Below, piece by piece: positions 18,118 to 29,243 of a stretch of DNA of 33,067 nt. The stretch lies in assembly GCA_902572915.1 (NCBI GenBank), contig CACGHR010000004.1:1-33067 (forward strand). The letters run 5' to 3'. Origin of the DNA: an uncultured Prochlorococcus sp. Lineage in GTDB: Bacteria; Cyanobacteriota; Cyanobacteriia; PCC-6307; Cyanobiaceae. Under the pieces are notes generated by a model. The model did not search any database and was not told the origin of the DNA. It was given only the letters and a program-made list of their open reading frames with translations. The translations under genes were made by a program, and so were the position numbers. Positions within the stretch are counted from its first letter, which is position 1. Every line of letters begins with the position of its first letter.

Positions 18118-19188
18118 TTAGAAAGGAGGATTTTCTTCATAAAGGGTATTTGCTTGTTCAATTGATAGTCTTCCAGAGACACCTAATTTAAGGGAACTCA
18201 TATGATCCTTAAATTTGATCCTGAACAAAGCCGCTGCTCCAATCATCGCGGCATTATCTGTACAAAGGTTAAGGGGAGCTAAGTGAACTTTAATAGATTT
18301 TTTACCAGCTTCACTAATCATCATTTTTCTTAATGTATTATTGGCAGCCACACCCCCAACTACAACAACATTATCCAAGCTATGATCTATTGCACATCTT
18401 ATAGTTCTCTCTACCAAGACCTCTGCGACTACCCTCTCAAAACTTGCAGCAATATCAGGAATTGGAACGGTCTTCCCATCCAAATTTATTCTCTCAACTA
18501 ATCTTAAAACGGCAGTTTTTAGACCACTAAAAGAGAAATCATATTTAAGAAATCCACCCTTCTTATCAGAAATCCTACATTTTGGTAAATTAAATTTCAT
18601 AGGGTCGCCGTTTTTAGCAATCTTTTCAATTGCCGGCCCTCCTGGATAACTAAGACCCAATAATCTTCCAACTTTATCAAAAGCCTCTCCAGCAGCATCA
18701 TCAAAACTTTTACCAAGTCTTTGCATTCCTCTTCTGTAATCAACCTTTATCAATTCAGTATGTCCTCCACTAACAAGTAATGTAAGAAAAGATTTCTTTG
18801 GATAGTTTTCTGAAAATAGAATTGATGATAAATGTCCCTCCAAATGATGAATTCCCAAAAATGGCTTTGAATATAACATGCAAAGAGCTCTTGCTGTTAT
18901 AGAGCCAACTCGTAAACACCCAACTAATCCAGGAGCTACCGTTGATGCGATGTAATCAATTTCCTCGATTTTGATTTTTGATTCTTTTAAAGCCTTATCT
19001 AAAACAAAAGGTAATAACTCCAGGTGCTTTCTCGCCGCTAGCTCAGGAACTACTCCTCCCCATTTTGAATGATCTTCAATTTGAGATGCAATGATATTTG
19101 AATGAATTTTGAAAGTATCGCCACTATTAGAGACTATTGACACAGATGTCTCATCACAACTTGTTTCAATAGCTAAAACTTTGCGCAT
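18118..19188 (-). CDS. tsaD: tRNA N6-threonylcarbamoyladenosine synthesis protein TsaD
   Basis: LAIETSCDETSVSIV, GVVPELAARKHLE, LVSGGHTEL, VVVGGVAANNTLR, CTDNAAMIGAA. Confidence 0.97.
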   Translation of the reverse strand: MRKVLAIETSCDETSVSIVSNSGDTFKIHSNIIASQIEDHSKWGGVVPELAARKHLELLPFVLDKALKESKIKIEEIDYIASTVAPGLVGCLRVGSITARALCMLYSKPFLGIHHLEGHLSSILFSENYPKKSFLTLLVSGGHTELIKVDYRRGMQRLGKSFDDAAGEAFDKVGRLLGLSYPGGPAIEKIAKNGDPMKFNLPKCRISDKKGGFLKYDFSFSGLKTAVLRLVERINLDGKTVPIPDIAASFERVVAEVLVERTIRCAIDHSLDNVVVVGGVAANNTLRKMMISEAGKKSIKVHLAPLNLCTDNAAMIGAAALFRIKFKDHMSSLKLGVSGRLSIEQANTLYEENPPF

Positions 19189-19262
19189 ATTTGATTCAAT
19201 TTGTTCTATTTTAATATTAATTTCTTACTTAACGCATTATAAGGAATTAAAGATTGCAACTT

Positions 19263-19817
19263 ATGAAATTCTTTTTTTCAATCATAACCTCGGTTTTCCT
19301 ATTACTTGGAATAACTCCTATCGCTCTGGCTGCTAATGGGCCTGCCTTAAACGCAGACAGAGCAAGCACAGAATATACTGCGTCAGCTCTAACAAAATGT
19401 TCTGAAAATCCTAAATTCATTGAGAGAGCAAATTCTGCAACTACTCAAAAAGACATCGCAAGATTTGAAAGATACGGAAAAGCATCATGCGGAGATGATG
19501 GTCTTCCACATTTAATAATTGGACCTCCTCTTGAGCCATGGGGAGCCCTTTTAAATAGAGGTCATGAAGGAGATTTACTTATTCCGGGAGTACTGTTCAT
19601 TTATATTGCTGGAATTATAGGTTGGTCAGGAAGAGAGTATCTGATTGAATCAAAAAAGACTAAGAACCCAGCAGATCTTGAGATCATTATTGACTTAGAC
19701 TTAGCCAGAAAATGTCTTGTAAAAGGAGCGCAATGGCCTCTTCTTGCTAATAAGCAAGGTAGAAATGGAGATTTAAGAGAGAAAGACAACAATATTACAC
19801 TTAATGGTCCTCGCTAA
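19263..19817 (+). CDS. psaF: Photosystem I subunit III
   Basis: Signal peptide MKFFFSIITSVFLLLGITPIALA; LTKCSENPKFIERA; DGLPHLIIGPPLEPWGALLNRGHEGDLLIPGVLFIYIAGIIGWSGREYL. Start moved to the ATG at 19263. Confidence 0.97.
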   Translation: MKFFFSIITSVFLLLGITPIALAANGPALNADRASTEYTASALTKCSENPKFIERANSATTQKDIARFERYGKASCGDDGLPHLIIGPPLEPWGALLNRGHEGDLLIPGVLFIYIAGIIGWSGREYLIESKKTKNPADLEIIIDLDLARKCLVKGAQWPLLANKQGRNGDLREKDNNITLNGPR

Positions 19818-19845
19818 AAATCTTTAAAAAACTTTCATAAAACAA

Positions 19846-19980
19846 ATGTTCAAAATTCTAAACACAAAATTTGTCAGATCTGCACCAGTAGTAGCAGCAA
19901 TTTGGCTAAGCCTTACAGCCGGAATAATTATTGAATTTAATAGATTTTTTCCAGATTTATTATTCCATCCAATGAGCTGA
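19846..19980 (+). CDS. psaJ: Photosystem I subunit IX (44 aa); absent from the supplied ORF track
   Basis: Hand translation [44 protein letters not shown]; directly downstream of psaF. Confidence 0.96.
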   Translation: MFKILNTKFVRSAPVVAAIWLSLTAGIIIEFNRFFPDLLFHPMS

Positions 19981-19989
19981 TAAAGAGAA

Positions 19990-20025
19990 AATAATCAAGT
20001 TTTTATTAACCTGATTATTTTTTTT
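19990..20025. terminator. Putative bidirectional terminator between convergent psaFJ and gmk
   Basis: aataatcaag-tttttattaa-cctgattatt followed by a T run; one mismatch in a 10-bp stem; A-rich on the other flank; overlaps the gmk 3' end. Confidence 0.6.
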
Positions 20026-20549
20026 ACTGTTTCATCAACATTGTGATTTGTTAATGCAAAATCAAATTGATTTGATACAGAAATCTCATAATTAGCCCTT
20101 GAGAGTCTTTTTTTAATTGCCTCTTCTTTTTCTGTACCTCTATTTCTTATTCTTCTCTCTAACTCTTTTTTATCCGGAGGAAGTAAAAATATTGACAGTG
20201 AATTAGGAAACTTATTTTTTATCTGCCTTGCACCCTCTACTTCAATTTCAAGTAGTACGGTAAATCCCTTCTTTATTTTCTCATTAACAGAAGACAAAGG
20301 GGTTCCATAGTAGTTTCCAGCGAATTGAGCCCATTCAAGAAACAGGTTTTTTTCAATCATTTCTTTAAACTTTTCTTGATTTAAAAAGTAGTAATTTTCT
20401 CCGTCCTTCTCTCCCTCTCTAGGTTCTCTAGTAGTTGCAGAAATTGAAAGCCAAAAATTTTTTTCTTTACCTAATATTTCTTTAACAACTGTTCCTTTAC
20501 CTACCCCGCTGGGTCCAGTAAGGATAATAAGTTTTTTTTGATTTTTCAT
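19995..20549 (-). CDS. gmk: Guanylate kinase
   Basis: LIILTGPSGVGKGTVVKEIL, SISATTREPREGEKDGENYYFL, FAGNYYGTP. Confidence 0.97.
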   Translation of the reverse strand: MKNQKKLIILTGPSGVGKGTVVKEILGKEKNFWLSISATTREPREGEKDGENYYFLNQEKFKEMIEKNLFLEWAQFAGNYYGTPLSSVNEKIKKGFTVLLEIEVEGARQIKNKFPNSLSIFLLPPDKKELERRIRNRGTEKEEAIKKRLSRANYEISVSNQFDFALTNHNVDETVKKIIRLIKT

Positions 20550-20598
20550 ATTAAATTTTTTACAGTAAAATAAACATCTTGTGAATTAAAAGGGAATA

Positions 20599-22317
20599 AT
20601 GCAAAAAGGTGTTCCACAGATAATGGACATTACATCTATTAGATCTGTCTTGCATTATTTGACAAGGAATATCTTACCTACAAAGTTTGAAACTGCCCAA
20701 CAACCAGAGCCTAATACAATTCAATTATGTTTCAGAGGAGTTGATTCTCAAACATGGTTAGAAGTTTCATGGAATGGAGACTCTCCTAGAATACTAAAGA
20801 TAAATAAGCCAGAAAAGATTGGGAGAGAAAGCACACTTTCTAAACAAATAAGATATGGATTAAAGTATATGGCTTTAATTTCGATTGATCAAGATGATTT
20901 CGAGAGAGTTATAAAATTTAGTTTTGCGAAAAAACCTGGAGATGAAATTAATAGGTATTTAATTTTTGAATTAATGGGAAAACATAGCAATATTTTTTAT
21001 TTGGATAGTAAACAAAAAATAATTGCCGTTGGTAAACAAATTAAATCAAGTCAATCTAGTTTTAGAACTATTTCAACAGGATCAATTTATTCTGGCCCTC
21101 CAGTTAATCTCAAAAAACAACCTAGAGAATATGAGTCTTTTCAATCATGGAAAAACTCAATTTCAATAGTACCTGAGTCTTTGAAATACTGTTTAATAAA
21201 TACCTACCAAGGAGTAAGCCCTATCCTCACAAAACAATTAGAGGTTATTAGCAAAACTAGCAATCCGCAAATAATGGAAAAAAATATCGATTTCATTAGC
21301 GATTCGGACTTAAAGGAGATATTTAAAAATTGGAAGATTTGGATAAATAGGTTTAAAAACAATAACTTTAAGTTTTCTACATTTAACAATGATTTTTATT
21401 GCGTTTGGTTTTTTGATAAAGAAATTAATTGCGAAAATAAAATAGATTTATGCACCAGTTTAGAGAATTATTATGATTATTATCTGCAACAAAAAAAACT
21501 TGAATTATTGGAAAAGAAAATTGAAGGGATAATTTTTAAACAGACCAATACTGAGAAAAAGAATTTAAATCTTCAATATGATCTCTTGATAAAATCAGAG
21601 AACTACGAGGTATATAAAGAAAAAGCTGACAATATATTCACTTTAAAGGAAATTACAAAACGAGATATTATTAAAGGACAAAAACTATATAAAAAGTCAA
21701 AAAAACTTAAGAGATCTAGAGAATTGATAAAAGAAAGATTAAGTATTTACAAAACAAATATCGAAAGATTAGAAGAATTCACTACTCTTCTAGAAAATTT
21801 AAATTCTTTAAATCATGAAAAACTTTTTATGAGAATCAAACTACTAGAAGAAATTATGGAAGAAATTTGCAACGAGTTTAATATCAAGAGGCAAAGAGAA
21901 GATCAGAAAAGTACACATAAGATACAATCTTCACCAATTCAAGTTGACACCCCAACAGGATTGAAGCTTCAGGTAGGGAGAAATATGAGGCAAAATGATT
22001 TAATAAGCTTTAAGTTTTCAAAAAAAGGCGATTTATGGTTTCATGCACAGGAATCACCAGGCAGCCATGTAGTTTTGAAGTCTTCATCTCAAGCAGCATC
22101 TGAACAGGATCTTCAAATAGCTGCAGATTTAGCTGCTTTATTTAGTAAGGCAAAAAGAAACATTAAAGTGCCAATCAATTTAGTAAAAATTAAAGATTTA
22201 CAAAAAATCAAAAAGGGGGGACCGGGTTGCGTTTCCTTTAAAAATGGAGAAATTATTTGGGGAAATCCTACAAGAGGAGAAGATTACATTAAAAAAAATC
22301 TTAAAACAGTAATTTAG
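20599..22317 (+). CDS. rqcH: NFACT/RqcH (Rqc2, FbpA-like) family protein
   Basis: MDITSIRSVLHYLTRNIL...; FELMGKHSNIFYLD; C-terminal NFACT-R FKFSKKGDLWFHAQESPGSHVVLKS. Confidence 0.88.
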   Translation: MQKGVPQIMDITSIRSVLHYLTRNILPTKFETAQQPEPNTIQLCFRGVDSQTWLEVSWNGDSPRILKINKPEKIGRESTLSKQIRYGLKYMALISIDQDDFERVIKFSFAKKPGDEINRYLIFELMGKHSNIFYLDSKQKIIAVGKQIKSSQSSFRTISTGSIYSGPPVNLKKQPREYESFQSWKNSISIVPESLKYCLINTYQGVSPILTKQLEVISKTSNPQIMEKNIDFISDSDLKEIFKNWKIWINRFKNNNFKFSTFNNDFYCVWFFDKEINCENKIDLCTSLENYYDYYLQQKKLELLEKKIEGIIFKQTNTEKKNLNLQYDLLIKSENYEVYKEKADNIFTLKEITKRDIIKGQKLYKKSKKLKRSRELIKERLSIYKTNIERLEEFTTLLENLNSLNHEKLFMRIKLLEEIMEEICNEFNIKRQREDQKSTHKIQSSPIQVDTPTGLKLQVGRNMRQNDLISFKFSKKGDLWFHAQESPGSHVVLKSSSQAASEQDLQIAADLAALFSKAKRNIKVPINLVKIKDLQKIKKGGPGCVSFKNGEIIWGNPTRGEDYIKKNLKTVI

Positions 22318-22346
22318 TTTATAATAAAAAAAATTCTTAAATCTAA

Positions 22347-22607
22347 ATGTTTGATTTTCTTTTGGGCACTCATGAATTTTTAGGAAATCATAGTTTTCCA
22401 GAATTTATTGTTGGATATCTATTTGGTGCTGCATTAATAATTGGAGCTCCTACTGTTTTCTTACTACTTGCCTTCGTAAGCGCTCTAATGAAAACAAATG
22501 GGAAAATGGGTGGATATAGAGAATATGAAACTTATGGTGAATCATCTTTGAATGATGCCCCTCCTTTCTTATTACCAGATCCCACTAATCCTAAATTAGG
22601 CAAATAA
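22347..22607 (+). CDS. Small conserved membrane protein (86 aa)
   Basis: Intact ORF with one TM; ends NDAPPFLLPDPTNPKLGK; no domain recognised. Confidence 0.65.
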   Translation: MFDFLLGTHEFLGNHSFPEFIVGYLFGAALIIGAPTVFLLLAFVSALMKTNGKMGGYREYETYGESSLNDAPPFLLPDPTNPKLGK

Positions 22608-22687
22608 TTAAGTTTATCGAAAAATAAATTGGACTTTGACAATAGTTATTTTAAACCTTTTTCTTACAAAATCTTTATCAAATAATA

Positions 22688-23446
22688 ATGAGAGGTACAG
22701 GTCAAAGTGAAAAAAAATTATCAGTTTCGATGACTTTTAGTGATCATTTAGAGGAGCTTCGTCAAAGGATACTAAACTCAATTTACTCAATACTTATTTC
22801 AATATTCTTTAGTTTTCTCATCATAAAGCCATTAATATCTTTTTTAGAAATCCCAGCTGGTGATATTCATTTACTACAACTTGCTCCAGGAGAGTTTTTA
22901 TTTGTCGCTATTAAAGTTGCAGGTTACAGCGGATTGATAGTTTCGGTCCCTTATATTTTTTATCAAATAATATTGTTCATTTCCCCTGGATTAACAAAAC
23001 AAGAAAAAAGCCTTATCTTGCCCGCAGTTTTTGGTTCAGGTCTTTTATTTTTTTTAGGATTAATTTTTTCATGGTGGATATTAGTTCCTGCAGCAATAAA
23101 ATTCTTTATTACTTTTGGTGCTGATATTGTTGAACCAACTTGGTCAATAGAAAGATATTTTGATTTTGTTCTTTTATTAATGTCAAGCACTGCATTAGCT
23201 TTTCAATTACCAGTATTACAATTTATTCTTGGTTCTCTTGGAATAATCACTACAGAGAAAATGATTTCAAATTGGAAAATAGTTGTAATCTCCTCCGCCA
23301 TCTTATCTGCAGTGATCACCCCTTCAACAGACCCATTGACAATGTCATTACTGTCTATTTCAATTGTGTTTTTATTTTTTGTGGGAACTGGATTAACTTT
23401 TTTATCAGAAAATCTTAAATCAAAAACTCTTTCATCTTCTCATTAA
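22688..23446 (+). CDS. tatC: Sec-independent translocase protein TatC
   Basis: MTFSDHLEELRQRI, SPGLTKQEKSLILP, SAVITPSTDPLTM. Confidence 0.96.
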   Translation: MRGTGQSEKKLSVSMTFSDHLEELRQRILNSIYSILISIFFSFLIIKPLISFLEIPAGDIHLLQLAPGEFLFVAIKVAGYSGLIVSVPYIFYQIILFISPGLTKQEKSLILPAVFGSGLLFFLGLIFSWWILVPAAIKFFITFGADIVEPTWSIERYFDFVLLLMSSTALAFQLPVLQFILGSLGIITTEKMISNWKIVVISSAILSAVITPSTDPLTMSLLSISIVFLFFVGTGLTFLSENLKSKTLSSSH

Positions 23447-23732
23447 CATTTAATTGCAAGGTGACAGCTCTCCCTAACCTAGGCTTAGCATTGACCATCT
23501 TTAGCCATTTCCTTACTTCCTCTGAGTATCCACATCTATTTAAAATTTCTATTTTATCAGCTATGGATTTTTTATATTCTTCTTCACTTAAAGGAAAAGA
23601 TTCCTGTCCAAGGAATCCCCACATCATTTGAAAATAAACATATTTTCCTCTTCTAAAGAGTCTAAAATCATATTTTTTCCCCCAGCGATGAATCAAATAA
23701 TGAATAACTTCATCTACTAGTAAAGGGTTCAT
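23415..23732 (-). CDS. DUF3067-family protein (105 aa)
   Basis: VIHYLIHRWGKKYDFRLFRRGKYVYFQMMWGFLGQESFPLSEEEY; recognised from memory as DUF3067. Confidence 0.75.
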   Translation of the reverse strand: MNPLLVDEVIHYLIHRWGKKYDFRLFRRGKYVYFQMMWGFLGQESFPLSEEEYKKSIADKIEILNRCGYSEEVRKWLKMVNAKPRLGRAVTLQLNVNEKMKEFLI

Positions 23733-23855
23733 TTAAATGAATTAATTAAGACTTCCTAAACTTTTACTTTAAATTATTAAAAGTCCTATCTATTTGCAAC
23801 AGAAATTGAACAATTTGATTCATAATAACTAATAAATAACAGAACCAAGTAGCGA

Positions 23856-24392
23856 ATGACTCAATTAAGTTCCAATGATGTCCCTTCAATGGGTCGAAGG
23901 CAATTTATGAATCTTCTTACATTTGGAACTGCAACTGGTGTAGCTTTAGGAGCCCTTTACCCCGTAGCTAATTATTTCATGCCTTTAAGAGCAGGAGGTG
24001 GTGGTGGTGGAACCTCTGCTAAAGATGAATTAGGAAATCCAATAACTAAGACAGGTTGGTTGGCTGGCCATCAAGCGGGAGATAGAAGCCTAGTGCAAGG
24101 TCTCAAAGGAGATCCAACTTACTTAATAGTCAATGAAGTTGGGGAAATAGGAGAATTTGGTTTAAATGCAATTTGTACTCATTTGGGTTGCGTTGTCCCA
24201 TGGGATAGTGGTGCTAATAAATTTATATGTCCTTGTCACGGCAGTCAGTACGATACAAATGGAAAGGTTGTCAGAGGGCCTGCTCCTTTATCTTTAGCAC
24301 TAGCTCATGTCGATATTGAAGATGATGCTGTACTTGTCAAACAGTGGTCAGAAACTGACTTTAGAACTAATGAAAATCCCTGGTGGGCATAA
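23856..24392 (+). CDS. petC: Cytochrome b6f Rieske iron-sulfur subunit
   Basis: GRRQFMN twin-arginine signal; [13 protein letters not shown] and CPCHGSQYD 2Fe-2S motifs. Confidence 0.98.
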   Translation: MTQLSSNDVPSMGRRQFMNLLTFGTATGVALGALYPVANYFMPLRAGGGGGGTSAKDELGNPITKTGWLAGHQAGDRSLVQGLKGDPTYLIVNEVGEIGEFGLNAICTHLGCVVPWDSGANKFICPCHGSQYDTNGKVVRGPAPLSLALAHVDIEDDAVLVKQWSETDFRTNENPWWA

Positions 24393-24395
24393 AAA

Positions 24396-25349
24396 ATGAA
24401 AGGTCTTAAAAATCAAATCATGAAAAAAACAAGTTTATTTATCTGTACTCTGCTTTTCATTTCAAGCATTGTATTTTATCCAAAGATCACTTTTGCTTAT
24501 CCATTTTGGGCTCAGCAAAACTATGAATCCCCAAGAGAAGCCACAGGAAAGATAGTCTGTGCAAATTGTCATCTAGCTCAGATGCCTACAATTGCAGAGG
24601 TTCCACAATCTGTTGGAGCAGATAGTGTTTTCAAAGCTGTAGTCAAAATACCTTACAAAAATGACTTGAAAGAGATCGGGGCTGATGGTTCTGAAGTCCC
24701 ATTACAAGTTGGTGCAGTTGTAATGTTACCTGATGGCTTTAAACTTGCTCCACAAGAAAGATGGACAGAAGAAATCAAAGAGGAGACGGAAGGGGTTTAT
24801 TTTACTAATTACAGTGAAGATAAAGATAATATCATCATTGTAGGACCTTTACCTGGCGATACTAATAAAGAAATCGTTTTTCCTGTACTTTCCCCTGATC
24901 CATCCACTAATAAAGAATATCACTATGGGAAATACTCGTTACATATCGGAGGCAATAGAGGTAGAGGTCAGGTATATCCAACTGGAGACAAAAGCAATAA
25001 TGTAGTTTTCACTTCTTCCACCTCAGGAACTATAAATTCAATAGAAACAATTGAAGACGGTAGCTATAAGATCAATATAGAAAACAATAATGGTGAGATA
25101 ACTACTGAAGCAGTGCCTGTTGGTCCTCAACTTATCGTAAAAGCACAAGACAAAATTAATTCCGGTGACCCTCTTACTAATGATCCCAACGTGGGTGGCT
25201 TTGGGCAATTAGATGCTGAGGTTGTACTTCAGAGCCCATATAGAGTAATTGGATTGATTGCTTTCTTTATAGGTGTAGGTCTAACACAAATACTTTTAGT
25301 GTTAAAGAAAAAACAAGTAGAAAAAGTGCAAGCTGCTGAAGGTATTTAA
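24396..25349 (+). CDS. petA: Cytochrome f
   Basis: [28 protein letters not shown] heme site; C-terminal TM. Confidence 0.98.
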   Translation: MKGLKNQIMKKTSLFICTLLFISSIVFYPKITFAYPFWAQQNYESPREATGKIVCANCHLAQMPTIAEVPQSVGADSVFKAVVKIPYKNDLKEIGADGSEVPLQVGAVVMLPDGFKLAPQERWTEEIKEETEGVYFTNYSEDKDNIIIVGPLPGDTNKEIVFPVLSPDPSTNKEYHYGKYSLHIGGNRGRGQVYPTGDKSNNVVFTSSTSGTINSIETIEDGSYKINIENNNGEITTEAVPVGPQLIVKAQDKINSGDPLTNDPNVGGFGQLDAEVVLQSPYRVIGLIAFFIGVGLTQILLVLKKKQVEKVQAAEGI

Positions 25350-25359
25350 CTTGCTTTAG

Positions 25360-26253
25360 ATGCTTACATTTCAAGCTTTTATACAATCTCCAGGGGAAAC
25401 TTTTTTAGATTTAGGATTTATAACTATTAGATGGTATGGTTTCCTTATTTCTATTTCAGTTTTAATAGGCCTATTTATCTCTAAAAAACTTGCAAAGGCT
25501 AGGAATATTAATCCAGATTATATTAGTGAAATACTTCCATCATTAATAATCTTTTCAATAATTGGAGCTAGAGCTTACTACGTAATTTTTGAGTGGAGGC
25601 AATATAGTGGAGAAAATTTTTTTACTTCTTTAGAACTATTCAATAACATCATTCAAATTCCTTCTTTTCTTGCAGTTTGGGAAGGAGGTATAGCAATCCA
25701 TGGAGGTCTAATTGGAGGATTATTGTCTATTATCTATTTCTGCAAGTCGAAAAACATTCATTTAAAAACTTTTATAGATATATTAATACCCTCGATTGTT
25801 CTTGGACAATCTATAGGAAGGTGGGGAAATTTTTTCAATAATGAAGCCTTTGGGGTCCCAACAAATTTGCCTTGGAAATTATTTATACCTATCCAAAATA
25901 GGCCTTTAGAATTTATTAATTACGAATTTTTTCATCCTACTTTCCTATATGAATCATTGTGGAATATTTTTATTTTCACTCTCCTTCTTTTTATCTTTAA
26001 TAAACAGAATAAAACGGATTTTTTCAGGCCTGGACTAATTAGCTGTCTTTATTTAATAAGTTACAGCTTTGGAAGATTCTTGATTGAAAGTTTAAGAACA
26101 GACCCACTATGTATTGGCGGACTTCCGCCTTTCTGTAGTGGAGGTATAAGAGTAGCTCAATTTATAAGTATTTTTCTATTTTCTTCTGGATTAATTGGAA
26201 TATTTTTTTTAAGATTAAGAACACATAGCGATAAAAATAGAAAGAATGGATAA
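25360..26253 (+). CDS. lgt: Prolipoprotein diacylglyceryl transferase
   Basis: [55 protein letters not shown]. Confidence 0.97.
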   Translation: MLTFQAFIQSPGETFLDLGFITIRWYGFLISISVLIGLFISKKLAKARNINPDYISEILPSLIIFSIIGARAYYVIFEWRQYSGENFFTSLELFNNIIQIPSFLAVWEGGIAIHGGLIGGLLSIIYFCKSKNIHLKTFIDILIPSIVLGQSIGRWGNFFNNEAFGVPTNLPWKLFIPIQNRPLEFINYEFFHPTFLYESLWNIFIFTLLLFIFNKQNKTDFFRPGLISCLYLISYSFGRFLIESLRTDPLCIGGLPPFCSGGIRVAQFISIFLFSSGLIGIFFLRLRTHSDKNRKNG

Positions 26254-27001
26254 AAAAATATCCTTTATTGGAGTTGGTCCAGGCGATCCAGATTTATTAA
26301 CACTAAAAGCTTTTAAAAAGATAAAATTTGCAGATGTTATTATTTGGACTGATTCTCTAATTCCTGAAAAAATTTTAGATTGTGCTAAAGAAGGTTCTGA
26401 AAAAATAAAAACTAGTTCGCTCACCTTAGAGCAAATCACATCAATTATGATAGAAAAGTTTCAATCAGGGAAAACTGTCATAAGATTGCATGACGGAGAT
26501 CCTTGTCTTTTTGGAGCAATTAGAGAACAAATCGAAATTTTAAAAAAAGAAAAAATAGAAATCGAAGTTATTCCTGGTGTTAGTGCTTTTCAAGTCGCTG
26601 CAGCATATCATGAGGCTGAGTTAACCATACCTGATGTAACGCAAACAATAATTTTAACTAGAGCAGGAGGACGAACAGGTATGCCCGATAAAGAATCTCT
26701 AAAAGATCTTGCGAAACACAATTCCTCTTTATGTCTTTATTTAAGCGCTAGGCACGTAAAAAAGTCTCAAGAAACTTTACTAGAGTTTTATCCTCCTGAG
26801 ACTAAAGTAATTGTTGGATTCAGAGTATCTTGGGATGATGGTTGGACATCATTAATTGAATTAAAAGATATGGAAAAATTTTCTATTGAAAAAAAATTAA
26901 TTAGGACAACTATTTATATAATTAGCCCTGCAATTAAGAATACTCAAAACAGATCTAATCTTTATAATCCATCTTATAGACATCTTTTTAGAAATAAATA
27001 A
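26246..27001 (+). CDS. cobM: Precorrin-4 C11-methyltransferase
   Basis: [51 protein letters not shown]. Confidence 0.94.
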   Translation: MDKKISFIGVGPGDPDLLTLKAFKKIKFADVIIWTDSLIPEKILDCAKEGSEKIKTSSLTLEQITSIMIEKFQSGKTVIRLHDGDPCLFGAIREQIEILKKEKIEIEVIPGVSAFQVAAAYHEAELTIPDVTQTIILTRAGGRTGMPDKESLKDLAKHNSSLCLYLSARHVKKSQETLLEFYPPETKVIVGFRVSWDDGWTSLIELKDMEKFSIEKKLIRTTIYIISPAIKNTQNRSNLYNPSYRHLFRNK

Positions 27002-27057
27002 TCGTAAAGTTGATAGAAAAATATTAGTTACTATAATTAGTTAAAAATTTACTTGTT

Positions 27058-27552
27058 TTGAAAGAAATAAAATCAATTAAGGAAAACAACAATAAAGGAG
27101 AAAATTCCTCTTTAAAGAGAATTGGAAATTTTATTAAAGAAGCCAGGTTAAGTAGAAATCAATCTATTGAAGAATTGGCCTCTGATTTAAAAATTGGAGC
27201 TCATCAACTTGAAGCCATAGAAGAAGGCAATGAAGAAAAACTACCTGAAAAAGTATTTATCAAAGCAATGGTTCGACGGGTTTCACAGAAGCTGAAACTT
27301 GATACAGAATTTATAATGGAACAATTTAAGAGTGAAAGGAAAGAAGTTAAAATAGAAGAAATAGTTGAAGAAGTTTCAAAAAAAAATCATAAATCTAGGC
27401 AATTTAATAATTTGAATCCTATAGGGTTCGTAATATTTATTTTAATTTCAGGCTTTCTCGGACTAATCGCCTCCGCCTTAATTTTCAATTTATTTTCAGA
27501 CTCTTCTCAGAATCAAACTCCAAAACAAGAACTTATTAAAAATACTAAATAA
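27058..27552 (+). CDS. HTH plus TM protein, RodZ-like
   Basis: N-terminal xre-type HTH (GNFIKEARLSRNQSIEELASDLKIGAHQLEAIEEGN) then C-terminal TM. Confidence 0.75.
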   Translation: MKEIKSIKENNNKGENSSLKRIGNFIKEARLSRNQSIEELASDLKIGAHQLEAIEEGNEEKLPEKVFIKAMVRRVSQKLKLDTEFIMEQFKSERKEVKIEEIVEEVSKKNHKSRQFNNLNPIGFVIFILISGFLGLIASALIFNLFSDSSQNQTPKQELIKNTK

Positions 27553-29140
27553 CTTTTAATTCCAAATTCTTTAGTTCTTTTATAACATTACGGCATAATC
27601 CTAAGTTCCATTTTTCAAGAAGAAGATTATGGTTTTTATTTAGAGGTAAAAGTTCAAATGTAAGAATATTTTCCTGCAATTTTATTTGAACTGAGGAGAT
27701 CACCTTGTCAGGTCTTTGATCAAGAGATGCAGCTAGTCTCAGGATTAATGACATTTCAAGAACTAATGTTTTATCTTCTTTGGATATTAAATTTTGCCAA
27801 GATTCATGTCTTTTCTTAGGTAGAGTCTTTCTATGGTATCTAGCAATTGAAGCAATAATATTTGTTTCTGCTTCAGAATATCCCAACAACTCACAATTTT
27901 TTATTAAGTACCAAGAGTGTTTGTGATATGAACCAACATTCACATATTTCCCACAATTACAAAGATTAGAAGCTGCCCAAAGAAGTTCTTTAGCTTTAGG
28001 GTCATTATCGCTATGAAAGATATTTTTAGTCTGATCATAGATTTGAAAGGCAATATCAATAACTTTCTCAGCTCTTGTATTATCTACTCCAAACTTTCTA
28101 GCCTGATGCACTATAGTTGTTTTTCTAATATTGCTTTGAATATTTAACTCGTTTTTAATTATCCCTTTACGAAGCATCCAATCTACAACCAAACCCTCTC
28201 GAAGCGCTCTCTCACTTATTATTAATTCATTAAAGTTCAACATCTCCATTGCGGTGTTTAATATCAATGCTCCTGGAATAATTATTTCTGCTCTTCTCTC
28301 ACTTAATGAAGGTATTTTCTTGATTTCCGAAACCGGCAATTTAAGTAGTTTTTCCAATACATTTTGTAAATTTTCCCTTTTAAATTTATAACCATGCAAC
28401 TTTTGTTTAGATTCTCCCAAATCATCTGAAATCAAATTGCCTAATGAGGTTGCAGTGCCACTTGTAGCAATCATAGATAAAGGCTTTTCTCCCTTAGATC
28501 TACTCTTTATTTTTCGAACAGATGGTTCTAAAGATCCTTTAATAAAAGTTGTTAGAAAACTCGATCTTTCTGAATTTATAGACTCTTTATTTAAAAAATC
28601 ATTTTTAAGTCTTACCGCACCAATTCTCGAACTGGTAAGAGCCATAGCATCTTTTTTATCTGCAAGTATTAATTCTGTAGATCCTCCTCCAATATCTATG
28701 ATTACAAAAGACTGATCTTCAAAAGCCATCCCAGAAAGAACACCAAGGTAAATTAATCTGGCTTCCTCAGAACCACTTATCATTTCTATTTGAATATCAG
28801 TTTCATCAAGAACTCTTCTAATAAAATCTTGTCCGTTTGGAGCTTCCCTAACTGCACTTGTCGCTGCTGTTACTATTTGTTTTACTCCATTACTTTTACA
28901 ATATTCCTTAAATCGCTTAAGAGTAACTAATGCTCTTTGGATTGATTCTTCAGTAAGATTACCCTCCTCATCTCTCTCTCCAAGTCGAGTGGTAGATTTA
29001 TCAGTGAATTTTATTGAAAATGATTTTAATTCTAGATTAATTTCTGCTACCAAAAGATGTGTAGAATTAGTTCCAATATCTATAGAAGCTACTAAAATTT
29101 GCTTTTCTTGTAAATATCTTAAATCTTGTTTCTGTATCAT
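27545..29140 (-). CDS. ppx: Exopolyphosphatase (Ppx/GppA family)
   Basis: ASIDIGTNSTHLLVAEI; ATSAVREAPNG; VIIDIGGGSTEL; ATSGTATSLG. Confidence 0.96.
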   Translation of the reverse strand: MIQKQDLRYLQEKQILVASIDIGTNSTHLLVAEINLELKSFSIKFTDKSTTRLGERDEEGNLTEESIQRALVTLKRFKEYCKSNGVKQIVTAATSAVREAPNGQDFIRRVLDETDIQIEMISGSEEARLIYLGVLSGMAFEDQSFVIIDIGGGSTELILADKKDAMALTSSRIGAVRLKNDFLNKESINSERSSFLTTFIKGSLEPSVRKIKSRSKGEKPLSMIATSGTATSLGNLISDDLGESKQKLHGYKFKRENLQNVLEKLLKLPVSEIKKIPSLSERRAEIIIPGALILNTAMEMLNFNELIISERALREGLVVDWMLRKGIIKNELNIQSNIRKTTIVHQARKFGVDNTRAEKVIDIAFQIYDQTKNIFHSDNDPKAKELLWAASNLCNCGKYVNVGSYHKHSWYLIKNCELLGYSEAETNIIASIARYHRKTLPKKRHESWQNLISKEDKTLVLEMSLILRLAASLDQRPDKVISSVQIKLQENILTFELLPLNKNHNLLLEKWNLGLCRNVIKELKNLELKVI

Positions 29141-29243
29141 TTCTTTTTATAAGATGCAGATATCTTTAATCCATTAATAAATATACCCAAGATTGATTAT
29201 TAAATAATAGAAATCATTTAATCCTAGTAAGATTATTTAAAGT

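Noticed and set aside
26215-26439. 74-aa minus-strand ORF over the lgt/cobM junction
   Set aside because: Antisense to conserved lgt end and cobM start.
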